Of a stretch of DNA of 64,000 bases, positions 1-6,653 are shown piece after piece. Numbering within the stretch: position 1 is the stretch's first letter; each line of letters opens with the position of its first letter. The stretch spans positions 1 through 64,000 of the forward strand of contig NZ_QPIW01000014.1 in the NCBI RefSeq assembly GCF_003339505.1. The letters run 5' to 3'. A program made the translations under genes and the position numbers. Under the pieces are notes generated by a model that ran no database searches, was not told the origin of the DNA, and saw only the letters and a program-made list of their open reading frames with translations. This stretch comes from Runella aurantiaca. GTDB taxonomy: Bacteria; Bacteroidota; Bacteroidia; Cytophagales; Spirosomataceae.

Positions 1-171
1 TTAGCGAGTACTCGCGGTAATTGAGCACGCGAAATGACCCAGTGACGGTTCATAGCCGTGGCTTGCTGTAATGCCGGAAAATGATGGACCATATGCCGAT
101 GGAGTCCGGATAATTTTCCGCACGGGCCTTTAGATTTGTTTTGTAATATTATTCCAAGAAATTGGGATAAC

Positions 172-330
172 TTGAGTAAGCAAATTGGGCTGGCACATCC
201 TATCGCTCGGCAGAGTTAGAGGCTCATGGGCCGATTCAGAGGCCAGCCCTCGCTGCTTGCCAAAACTCAAATAGAAATGAGGGTTCTTAGACCCATTAGC
301 AAGGTATTGAGTACAAAGACAGGCAATTGG
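172..330 (+). ncRNA. Candidate IS110 bridge RNA (seekRNA) region
   Basis: The non-coding left end contains nested inverted repeats. GGGCTGGC (187-194) pairs with GCCAGCCC (242-249) and encloses about 47 bases with a smaller GGCTC/GGGCC stem. TTGCC (258-262) pairs with GGCAA (322-326), and ACTCAA (264-269) with TTGAGT (307-312); these enclose a hairpin at 281-294 (GGGTT/GACCC). Further upstream are a perfect 12-base palindrome at 4-15 and an 8-base stem at 75-82/113-120. Known biology: IS110 recombinases use an RNA encoded in the element's non-coding end, with two internal loops that pair with target and donor DNA. The two-domain layout fits, but transcription and limits are inferred. Confidence 0.4.
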
Positions 331-355
331 TTTCACCCTAAAATTAATCAATGTC

Positions 356-1363
356 ATGGAAATTCGCTACTACATTGGTATTGACGTTTCAAAAGCTACA
401 TTAGATTGGGCAGTTTTTGATGGTAAAACTACTGTTCTACAAACACAGTCGCCTAACTCCGAGAAAGGTATCAAAACAGTTCTAAGACTTCTAAAAGAGC
501 TGCCTGATTTTTCAGTGCAATTCAGTATTATTTGCCTGGAACATACCGGTATTTACAATGCGGTAGTTCTTCAACAATTAGTTGCCGCTTCTTTTCCTGT
601 TTGGTTAGAATCTTCTCTGCAAATCAAGCAGGCAGGTGGCTTACAGCGAGGAAAATCTGACCAAATTGATGCTCAACGCATTGCAGAATATGCTTTTCGT
701 TTTCGTGATTGCATTCGTATTTGGCAACCACCTCGCCAACTTTTGAAGGATTTAACCAACTTGAGTGCATTGCGCCAAAGACTCTTGCTGGTTCGTTCTC
801 AACTTCAACAGCCTATTGATGAACAGGCTGGTTTTGTCGAGGCCAAGCAGCACAAAGAGTTAATCAAATACTGTCGAGCCTCTCTCAAATCCATTAATTC
901 TGATTTAGAAAAGGTCAATCAACAGATGGCCAAGCTGATAGAAAATGATCAACATTTGAAAGAACTTTTTACTCTGATGACATCCATTCCAGGGGTTGGC
1001 AGTGCAACCGCCACCGAAGTTATTTTAGCCACCGATGAATTTAAAGCAATTACTGACCCTAAAAAATTAGCCTGCCATGCAGGGGTAGCTCCTTTCGAGC
1101 ATCGTTCGGGGACCAGTGTCCGAGGAAAAACTCGAGTAAGTCAACATGCTCGAAAAAGGTTGAAATCACTTTTTCATTTGGCGGCTATGTCAGCAATTCG
1201 CTCAAAAGGTGAAATAAAGGATTACTATGTGCGAAAAGTTGCCGAGGGGAAAAACAAAATGTTGGTTTTAAATGCTGTTCGTAATAAAATTATACACCGT
1301 ATTTATGCTGTTGTTCGACGCGGGGAAAAATATGACAAAAATTATATAAACACGCTTGCATAA
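356..1363 (+). CDS. IS110-family transposase (DEDD recombinase)
   Basis: 335 residues, normal for the family. The N-terminal RuvC-like DEDD domain is visible: YYIGIDVSKATLDW with the first Asp, CLEHTGIYN with the Glu, and GKSDQIDAQRIAEYAF with the last two Asp. The C-terminal Transposase_20 domain starts near SIPGVGSATATEVI, and includes HAGVAPFEHRSGTSVRGK, where the Ser-rich segment holds the expected nucleophile. It catalyses RNA-guided cut-and-insert recombination of its own element through a circular intermediate. No frameshift or early stop is present, so it may be active. The long upstream non-coding part rather than a long downstream part favours the IS110 subgroup over IS1111, but both flanks look structured. 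Confidence 0.93.
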   Translation: MEIRYYIGIDVSKATLDWAVFDGKTTVLQTQSPNSEKGIKTVLRLLKELPDFSVQFSIICLEHTGIYNAVVLQQLVAASFPVWLESSLQIKQAGGLQRGKSDQIDAQRIAEYAFRFRDCIRIWQPPRQLLKDLTNLSALRQRLLLVRSQLQQPIDEQAGFVEAKQHKELIKYCRASLKSINSDLEKVNQQMAKLIENDQHLKELFTLMTSIPGVGSATATEVILATDEFKAITDPKKLACHAGVAPFEHRSGTSVRGKTRVSQHARKRLKSLFHLAAMSAIRSKGEIKDYYVRKVAEGKNKMLVLNAVRNKIIHRIYAVVRRGEKYDKNYINTLA

Positions 1364-1716
1364 ACCATAGAAATCGGCCCCGCGTCCCGCCCGCAACATA
1401 GGGCTAATACTAACCCTGTCAGTACCAGTGCCAACGAGTGTTTTTTGCCACGATTATCCCTCTCATCAAGGTCGGTCGAATTGGATAAACACTCAAAAAA
1501 TAGTGTAACTTTGGATGGGCAAGTCGCAGTAACCATAGTTTTGTAGTTTAGTCACCACAAAAATACGGCAATCTTCTACTTGCCTTTTTTTATGAGAAAG
1601 CCCTGCTTTTTAGTGGGTTTTTAGTAAAACCTCATTTCCAGCCTAATTAGGGGGTATTTTACGGGAACCGACGTATAGATAAACTAATATAAGGAGCGCG
1701 AAGCGGGGAGCATGAA
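1364..1716. other. IS right flank and intergenic DNA
   Basis: No convincing gene. Stems are visible: GAGTGTTT (1436-1443) with AAACACTC (1487-1494), TTATCC/GGATAA inside it, and AGGG/CCCT around 1400-1416. A sequence matching the Bacteroidota -7 box exactly (TAACTTTG, 1506-1513), with TTGG about 22 bp upstream, points rightward near the presumed element end. From 1540 to 1716 there is nothing I can name. Confidence 0.4.
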
Positions 1717-2058
1717 CTAGCCTTGACCAAAAACTACTTCGTTGATTTTATCAATAATCAACTTTAATGATTCGGCTTTGATACTACCAAAACGTTTGAT
1801 AATATCATAATCGTTCAATTGAATAATAAGTTGGCATTTGGCGTAAGAAGTGGTATCGGTAGGGTAGTTGAAATCATTGGGTACGAGCGTTACCATGAAA
1901 TCAGGGTTGTGCTGTTTGGTAGAAAGCATGACAGCATAATAGATACCTTCGGCTTCATAAAGGTCATTTGTAGAAATGACAACGGCAGGGTGAGGCTTAA
2001 ATTGACCGTTTGGCAAATGGAAATGAACAAACACAACATCACGCTGATTCACCTTCAT
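1717..2058 (-). CDS. MazF/PemK-family toxin (endoribonuclease)
   Basis: 113 residues, the usual size. The N-terminus NQRDVVFVHFHLPNG followed by KPHPAVVIST matches the PemK/MazF fold start, where the conserved RPA/HPA-VVIS strand carries catalytic and substrate-contacting residues; YYAVMLSTKQ and YAKCQLIIQL are further core strands. Family members cleave mRNA or tRNA and are held inactive by a co-translated antitoxin. The gene begins inside the last 20 bases of the upstream gene on the same strand, the standard layout of a type II module with the antitoxin first. The neighbouring IS and integrase debris suit a mobile module. Exact RNA target is unknown. Confidence 0.8.
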   Translation of the reverse strand: MKVNQRDVVFVHFHLPNGQFKPHPAVVISTNDLYEAEGIYYAVMLSTKQHNPDFMVTLVPNDFNYPTDTTSYAKCQLIIQLNDYDIIKRFGSIKAESLKLIIDKINEVVFGQG

Positions 2059-2473
2059 ACAATTTTTGGGCTATAAGTGTACGGCTTCGGATGCGAGAAG
2101 CGGCTTTGATAATTTCTGATTCGCGGTCGTCAGGAGTAGGCAACTCCCCCTTAGCTACTTTTTCCAACAGCATTCCCCACGGTGAAAGTTCATAATGAAG
2201 CTTTGCGTAACGTTCGTATAGACCTTGTGGTAATGCCGCTATCATTTCGGGATGGTCGGCCAAAACTTTTAACATTCGGTGGGAAATTGTCAAAAGGTTA
2301 TGGTAAGCTTCGGCATCATTTGGGGTTATGGTGTCGGGGTCAAACTCAACTTTGAAATTACCCATTTCATCAATCACCTGCTTCATGCTATCGGAATGTA
2401 AGAACTCCAAAAGGTTAAGCAACGTTTGAACGCTGAAACTGGTAAAATGGCTGAATAAATCGCGCTGGCTCAT
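2039..2473 (-). CDS. Putative antitoxin partner of the MazF-like toxin
   Basis: 144 residues, with no domain I recognise. It is acidic and helical in appearance (SVQTLLNLLEFLHSDSMKQVIDEMGNF, then ISHRMLKVLADHPEMIAALP) and ends in a basic-acidic tail (SRIRSRTLIAQKLYEGESA). It is placed as an antitoxin by position: it precedes the toxin, shares its strand and overlaps it by 20 bases. It is longer than classical MazE or PemI (about 80 residues), and no AbrB-like or ribbon-helix-helix start is obvious, so DNA binding, if any, would use another fold. The C-terminal tail would be the natural toxin-binding segment. Function is inferred from context only. Confidence 0.6.
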   Translation of the reverse strand: MSQRDLFSHFTSFSVQTLLNLLEFLHSDSMKQVIDEMGNFKVEFDPDTITPNDAEAYHNLLTISHRMLKVLADHPEMIAALPQGLYERYAKLHYELSPWGMLLEKVAKGELPTPDDRESEIIKAASRIRSRTLIAQKLYEGESA

Positions 2474-2500
2474 ACCTTAGAATTAAGAATATACTTAAAA

Positions 2501-2719
2501 TTAATGGTATAAAGTTAATACTAATATTGCAATGAGTAGTAAATAATGATATAATTGGTACTCTATAGCACTGTCTTTAAGCTCTGTGATAGCTGAAGTA
2601 ACGCCTTTTGGATAGTTTCTCAACTTATCGTTAAGTTCCTCAAAATGCGGATTTTTACGGTCAAAAACGGCTTTTTTTTGGTGTCTTCTATGTAAGAATC
2701 TATGTAAGTTTATGATTTT
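2501..2719 (-). pseudogene. Remnant coding frame with C-terminal membrane segment
   Basis: On the minus strand 72 codons are open between an in-frame TAG (2720-2722) and TAA (2501-2503), and the reading looks like real protein: FDRKNPHFEELNDKLRNYP, then TELKDSAIEYQLYHYLLLI and a hydrophobic end AILVLTLYH. There is no ATG or GTG in the frame; only a TTG offers a late start. It looks like the 3' end of a gene for a small C-terminally anchored membrane protein whose front has been lost. It lies 27 bases upstream of the putative antitoxin on the same strand, so it could once have been first in that operon. Confidence 0.4.
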
Positions 2720-2789
2720 CTATTGTAATACATTGACTATCAAATAGTTAATAATTTTCTCTCTCTGCTGGAAGGCATTATTAATGAGG

Positions 2790-2816
2790 CCACTGCTTTT
2801 GTAAAGCAGTGGTTTT
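2790..2816 (+). terminator. Rho-independent terminator
   Basis: A perfect 10-bp stem (CCACTGCTTT at 2790-2799, AAAGCAGTGG at 2803-2812) with a 3-base loop, followed by TTTTC. It points rightward but no intact gene precedes it, which suggests that the gene it served has been deleted. Confidence 0.6.
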
Positions 2817-2858
2817 CTGCATTTTAAGGGTTTGATACTCACCCTTTAACTTCACGGT

Positions 2859-2895
2859 TACGTCTGCGATTACGTCTTGGTTCCGCAGTTACGTC
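2859..2895. repeat. Three copies of TTACGTC
   Basis: TTACGTC occurs at 2859-2865, 2870-2876 and 2889-2895, just upstream of the integrase fragment. Such short iterated sites near an integrase could be arm-type binding sites, but this is only a possibility. Confidence 0.3.
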
Positions 2896-2935
2896 AGTTT
2901 TTTGGCCTTCTTTTTGCTCCCTTCAACGAAGTGGC

Positions 2936-3178
2936 GTGGCTGAAACCACACACTTTATGTTCAATTTTAAGCAAATGTTTGTTTTATTCTGGTTTCGTAA
3001 AAGCGATGTAGTTACTGAAAAACTAAAAAGAAAAGAAAATCCTGACTATGACACTTTGGGTGGAGTATGCTGCCGGGTAACCATTGATACGCAAGTAGTT
3101 GAGATAGGCAGTGTACATATAAATATAAGAAGGTCAATGTGGGATGAAAAAGCTCAGCAAGCCTCCAGATCGGAGTAG
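2936..3178 (+). pseudogene. Truncated tyrosine recombinase, arm-binding domain only
   Basis: Reads VLFWFRKSDVVTEKLKRKEN, then GGVCCRVTIDTQVVEIGS and INIRRSMWDEKAQQASRS. This is the N-terminal Arm-DNA-binding domain typical of Bacteroidota phage/transposon integrases, where a short beta-sheet domain of about 80 residues ends with a W-x-K-A-Q motif and is followed by SAM-like and catalytic domains. Here the frame stops at 3178 and neither of those domains follows. The likely start is the ATG at 2957 rather than the GTG at 2936. It is a relic of an integrated element, and supports the view that 1-4.1 kb is a decayed island. Confidence 0.75.
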
Positions 3179-3194
3179 TAATCTCACAACCCGC

Positions 3195-3812
3195 TTATTG
3201 GTTTGATCCAATAAAAGCGGAAAAACGAGAAGGTTGAATGCGAAGCGTATCGGGAGAAGTAGAATCCTTCGTTTTAGCAACACGTATAAAAGTCATCATA
3301 AATTCACCTTCTACATAACCTGTAGCTTTATCTACCTTTGTTACCCTAATATGTTGCTGCTCACTGGGAAGAATGTGGTACGTATCTTTGCCAGTGTCAA
3401 ATTCACTTGTAAAAAATATAGCCTGCGGAATCGTATCAGGACGGCAGGGAGGTTTATAAACCTCTGCAAATTTATATTCTCCTGTTCTTATGGGAATTGC
3501 ACCAAGATAAATATTCTCAAAGGGATACTTTTTGTACTCGTCCACGTCATAAAAATGGGAAATTGACAATGTAAAGTAATTTTTGTAGAGTGTATCCAAT
3601 GGCGCCATCCAGCAGGAAGCACAAACGGTACGTGTGGCTACAACAACCCCGTTAGATAAAGTTTGATTCCAAGGTTTGCCATCCATGATAATTTGAGAAA
3701 AATTGCGGGGTATAGGTTCCGGGTCTTCTTCCTTCTCTTTTTTGCACCCCACCAGACAAAGAACACAGACCCAACTCAGCACAAATGTCGAGGTTGTTTT
3801 AGAAGGTTTCAT
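3195..3812 (-). CDS. Secreted lipoprotein of unknown function
   Basis: 205 residues if translation starts at the ATG at 3812. That start places a lipoprotein signal at the N-terminus (TFVLSWVCVLCLVGC with lipobox LVGC); longer in-frame starts would bury it. The mature part begins with an acidic linker (KKEKEEDPEPIP) and then a domain with NFSQIIMDGKPWN, of the kind seen in Bacteroidota DUF-type lipoproteins with beta-rich folds. Two Cys in VCASCWM may form a disulfide or bind metal. There is no operon partner. I do not recognise a function. Confidence 0.75.
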   Translation of the reverse strand: MKPSKTTSTFVLSWVCVLCLVGCKKEKEEDPEPIPRNFSQIIMDGKPWNQTLSNGVVVATRTVCASCWMAPLDTLYKNYFTLSISHFYDVDEYKKYPFENIYLGAIPIRTGEYKFAEVYKPPCRPDTIPQAIFFTSEFDTGKDTYHILPSEQQHIRVTKVDKATGYVEGEFMMTFIRVAKTKDSTSPDTLRIQPSRFSAFIGSNQ

Positions 3813-3956
3813 GGTATTATTTTTCAATGATTTTTTTTCTGTTTTACAGAAGTAAGCCGCTGATGGCTCCTCTGTACGGTCATGGGTTAAATAATGAACC
3901 CCGTTTGGGTACTTTTTAGTACTCAAAGTCGTATAATTTCCCTTTGAATATCTATC

Positions 3957-4109
3957 TTAATCAGGGTACGGGCGGCTCCCCTTGAAGTCCTCCATGATTT
4001 CGTGCTTAATGGCCGACTCAAAGACAGCGTAAGTGGTTTTTGCGATTTCGTGGTTGGTCATGTGTTGTAATAGGTACCACTGTATCGGCCCGATTGCGGC
4101 CGGGCTATT
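3957..4109 (-). pseudogene. C-terminal remnant of an unidentified gene
   Basis: A minus-strand frame of 50 codons runs from just after an in-frame TAG (4110-4112) to a TAA at 3957. It reads AIGPIQWYLLQHMTNHEIAK, then TTYAVFESAIKHEIMEDFKG. The composition is that of real protein. An ATG at 4061 would allow a 34-residue peptide. It is best explained as the tail of a lost gene; the family is not recognised. Confidence 0.3.
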
Positions 4110-4179
4110 CTAAGTGACCTGTTGAAAGATTCGTCCGCTCGTTGGTCTGGCTGTGTGGTTTTCGTTTTCTCACTTTACA

Positions 4180-5328
4180 TCAGAACGCTTCGCCCGTAAA
4201 CAAATAAAAGTTGGGGCCGTCTTCTGAGAAACCTACGTCTAATCGGAGATAAATATCTCGCCTTGGGAAAAGCAAATAACGTAGTCCGACGCCAGCAGTA
4301 GGGCGGATGTATTGGGTAGAGAATTCGCTGATTTTGGGGGCTACAACGGCCGCTCCCGCAAAAGCAGCGGCCCCAAATCGCTTGCTAAAACCGAAGGGCA
4401 ACCAGCGATGCTCCACCTGAGCGGCTATCATGTTTTTATCGCGGTAACGGCCTGAATAATAGCCCCGCATGATCATTTCTCCACCCATCAATGCGAGTTG
4501 GTTGAAAGGAATATTGCCCCCGTAAAAATTACCAGATACCTGCCAAGCCAGCACATTGCGTGGGCTGGTAGGATGGTAAGAGCGCACATCCAGATTGACC
4601 CCGTGAAATGTATATTCACTGCCAATGCGCGGATGGTATTTAAGGAACGAGAGTTCACCAAAAAAACCTTTTCTTACATTCAGTACATTGTGACGGTTGT
4701 CGTACACCAAGGCTGCTCCCAGACCCACATTAATGGTTCCGTTGGTGCCTAGAGGTTTTTCGTAGAGATGATCTTTGGGTTGTTTAAACGCCGTGTTGTA
4801 GAGCTGCTGATAGTCGATTTCGGGCCCGATAAAAAGATTGGGAATGATTTTTCTTAAAACCCTTTGTCGGAATAAAAGATAGTTGGCGTCGATCAATGCG
4901 GGCTCTTTCGCAGAAGGCGAGGGCCCAATGCCATAGTAGAGAAGCGGAAATTTCTGGAAGCGCATTCGGCCCAGCAAAAACCAATTGTCTTGGTCTCCGT
5001 AAATGGCATTATCGACCCATAAGCCATATTGCCCTTTCATCGTGACAAAGCCAAACGCTTGCACTTCACTTAGCCGGTTGAGGGTATCATTTTTGGCTTG
5101 GAAAAGCAGGAGTGAAGATACCCCAAACTCAAAGCTGGTTTCGGGCGCGTAAGCCAGTGTAGGATAAAACCGATAACTGGGTTTGCCGGGAGCGGTAGTG
5201 TCTGATATTGTTTTTTTTATAAAACTTTTGAACCGACTATCCTGCCCCAACAGGGGAGCGGTCAATCCAAAAAAGCTCATCAAAAAAAGCAGAAATATTC
5301 GCTGCAACATCAACATAGTATCAATCAT
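4180..5328 (-). CDS. Omp85/BamA-like outer-membrane beta-barrel protein
   Basis: 382 residues with a signal peptide (LQRIFLLFLMSFFGLTAPLL); the true start is probably one of the Met codons at residues 5-7. After a short periplasmic part, alternating hydrophobic strands run to the end, with NGTINVGLGAALVYDNRHNV and MGGEMIMRGYYSGRYRDKN, the latter matching the conserved G-x-x-RGY region of the surface-antigen (D15) barrel. The last residue is Phe, as is usual for proteins inserted by the Bam machinery. There are no POTRA repeats, so this is not BamA itself; small barrel-only members are common in Bacteroidota and their cargo is mostly unknown. It has no clear operon partner. Confidence 0.8.
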   Translation of the reverse strand: MIDTMLMLQRIFLLFLMSFFGLTAPLLGQDSRFKSFIKKTISDTTAPGKPSYRFYPTLAYAPETSFEFGVSSLLLFQAKNDTLNRLSEVQAFGFVTMKGQYGLWVDNAIYGDQDNWFLLGRMRFQKFPLLYYGIGPSPSAKEPALIDANYLLFRQRVLRKIIPNLFIGPEIDYQQLYNTAFKQPKDHLYEKPLGTNGTINVGLGAALVYDNRHNVLNVRKGFFGELSFLKYHPRIGSEYTFHGVNLDVRSYHPTSPRNVLAWQVSGNFYGGNIPFNQLALMGGEMIMRGYYSGRYRDKNMIAAQVEHRWLPFGFSKRFGAAAFAGAAVVAPKISEFSTQYIRPTAGVGLRYLLFPRRDIYLRLDVGFSEDGPNFYLFTGEAF

Positions 5329-5432
5329 AGTGTAGATATAAACCCAACTGAAATAAAACCGTTCCTGTAATTTGGCATTTAGTTGAATTAACGTCCACTT
5401 TGTCGAAGATGTTTTAATATTACAGCTTGATA

Positions 5433-6191
5433 TTACACAACATCCAAGGCGGCAATTTGTGGCTTGTAAGCCTCGGGCAAAATTGCATTTTTGAGATAGT
5501 GCTCTACTTTGAGCAACCTTAGGAGTTTATAAGTGCCAATCGCCGACGCAAAAATGGGGAATTTTCCGAGCCGAAGAAGCCTGTTTACCCTTGGGGGAAC
5601 GACCAAAACTTGTGCTTGTTTAAGCAAAAAAAATCGAAATACACCTAAATGTTTTTTGTACTGTCGGTAAAGATCAAGGGTGAAATGACTTGATAATAAG
5701 TTCTCCTGAATGTGCTCCTCGCGCATTTGTTGCCAATCATCAAAGTAGGTGGGCAAGCCTTTAATGCCCATTCTTGCCCCTACGCGGTAAAATACCGCAA
5801 ATACCTCTTCTTTTTCTGGTTGGGTTAATTTTCGTTCCAATAACTCAAACGACCGGATGGAATAATCGATGAGCATAAAAAGGACGTCGCGGTAGGCCCA
5901 ATCGGGGATTTGAGCGCCTCTTTTCTGCTCAACGCCCTGATGAATCGCTGCGATTTTGTCAATCGCAAAAAGGGCTTCGTTGTACTCCGAAAAAACGATT
6001 TGGCGGGCGTACGAAACGGTCGAAAATAAACGGCCCAACGGGTCGGAGGGGAGCTTGCCCGTGAAGTAAAGCCAATCTACGGCTTTGTTTAACGCAAACT
6101 CGGCCGAGGCGCCCGCAAAGATAAACAGGATTGTGTCGGCTTTGCCCCAGATTTTCCGGACGATAGAATCAGGCGCTGCAAAGTATTCCAT
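5433..6191 (-). CDS. MpaB/DUF2236-family oxygenase-like protein
   Basis: 252 residues. The N-terminal DSIVRKIWGKADTILFIFAG and SAEFALNKAVDWLYFTGKLP, followed by DPLGRLFSTVSYARQIVF, resemble the DUF2236 family (rubber oxygenase Lcp and MpaB-like proteins), which are helical proteins that bind b-type heme through His. Candidate heme-pocket residues include IHQG near residue 85 and YRDVLFMLIDYSIRSFE. No signal peptide is visible. Members have been linked to oxidation of hydrophobic substrates, but the substrate here cannot be inferred. It is monocistronic by spacing. Confidence 0.72.
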   Translation of the reverse strand: MEYFAAPDSIVRKIWGKADTILFIFAGASAEFALNKAVDWLYFTGKLPSDPLGRLFSTVSYARQIVFSEYNEALFAIDKIAAIHQGVEQKRGAQIPDWAYRDVLFMLIDYSIRSFELLERKLTQPEKEEVFAVFYRVGARMGIKGLPTYFDDWQQMREEHIQENLLSSHFTLDLYRQYKKHLGVFRFFLLKQAQVLVVPPRVNRLLRLGKFPIFASAIGTYKLLRLLKVEHYLKNAILPEAYKPQIAALDVV

Positions 6192-6358
6192 GTGATGAAA
6201 TTGGTTTTGTTTTCTACAATCAGAACAAAGAGGGTAAATGAAAAATTATAAATAAAAAGTACTTTTGTTTACAAAGTAAAATAAAAGTATTCATTTTGTC
6301 AAAGGATGAATATAAAAGCCTCCTTTTTATCTTTATGGCAATATTGAGGGGCGTATTT

Positions 6359-6442
6359 TGAGCGATAAATTCACCCGCCAATAGGTTAGTTTCGCAGGCG
6401 AATAGGTAGGTTTCACCGGTGAATAGGTAGGATTCACGGCTT
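6359..6442. repeat. Tandem 21-bp repeats containing covarying palindromes
   Basis: AATAGGT recurs at exactly 21-bp steps (6380, 6401, 6422), with a half copy before it. The unit is AATAGGTAGG plus a palindromic segment. The palindromes differ but stay self-complementary: TTCGCAGGCGAA at 6391-6402 and TTCACCGGTGAA at 6412-6423. Three and a half units lie about 40-110 bases upstream of the possible small RNA. The 21-bp period (two helical turns) would put each palindrome on the same DNA face, which fits a protein-binding array. Confidence 0.7.
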
Positions 6443-6479
6443 TTAGGGATAAAAATGAATAAAAATTTATGTTACTTTG

Positions 6480-6646
6480 CTACCGTAGTCTAAAGAATAC
6501 AGCAACAAGTGTGTTCCTGTATTCTATAGTCAACTCAATGTTATGAAAGATAAAGTGAGCCGTGAAAGCGGTTTTTGAAGATTTATTCAAGTAGGGTAAA
6601 GTTGTTGCATGACCCGTTCTCTTTGAGAGCGGGTCATGTTTTTTTT
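6480..6646 (+). ncRNA. Possible small RNA or leader with own terminator
   Basis: A near-consensus -7 box (TTACTTTG, 6472-6479) precedes a region with a long imperfect stem: GAATACAG (6495-6502) and CTGTATTC (6517-6524), extended outward to 14 of 17 matches. It ends in a strong terminator at 6608-6646. Between them is only a very short frame (12 codons from 6543, starting MKDKVSRESG). The next gene is on the opposite strand and convergent, so the terminator must serve this unit. No known RNA family was recognised. Confidence 0.4.
6608..6646 (+). terminator. Strong rho-independent terminator
   Basis: A 13-bp stem (6608-6620 with 6626-6638, one G-U type mismatch), a 5-base loop, then eight T. 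It is rightward and ends the possible small RNA. Confidence 0.85.
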
Positions 6647-6653
6647 GAAACCA

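Larger units (their letters stand above)
1..1540 (+). mobile_element. IS110-family insertion sequence, approximate limits
   Basis: A complete IS110-type transposase gene is flanked by about 355 bases of non-coding DNA on its left and about 180 on its right. IS110 elements normally lack terminal inverted repeats and target duplications, so the ends cannot be fixed by eye; the left end may lie before the window. An 8-base direct repeat (AACCATAG) occurs just after the transposase stop (1363-1370) and at 1531-1538, which may mark the right part of the element. The element sits beside a toxin-antitoxin pair and integrase debris, as expected for an accessory strip. Confidence 0.65.

Noticed and set aside
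130-357. 75-residue minus-strand open frame in the IS left end
   Set aside because: It lies wholly in the structured non-coding region and has no family likeness; the structure explains the sequence better.
1342-1536. 64-residue minus-strand open frame after the transposase
   Set aside because: Overlaps the transposase end and the structured right flank; no protein-like features.
1819-2195. Rightward frames across the toxin-antitoxin genes
   Set aside because: They are antisense shadows of two well-supported overlapping genes.
6359-6442. CRISPR-like array
   Set aside because: The repeats are 21 bp in strict tandem with no spacers and no cas genes nearby.
6543-6578. 12-codon frame as a protein gene
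   Set aside because: Too short to support on its own; kept only as a possible leader within the small RNA candidate.
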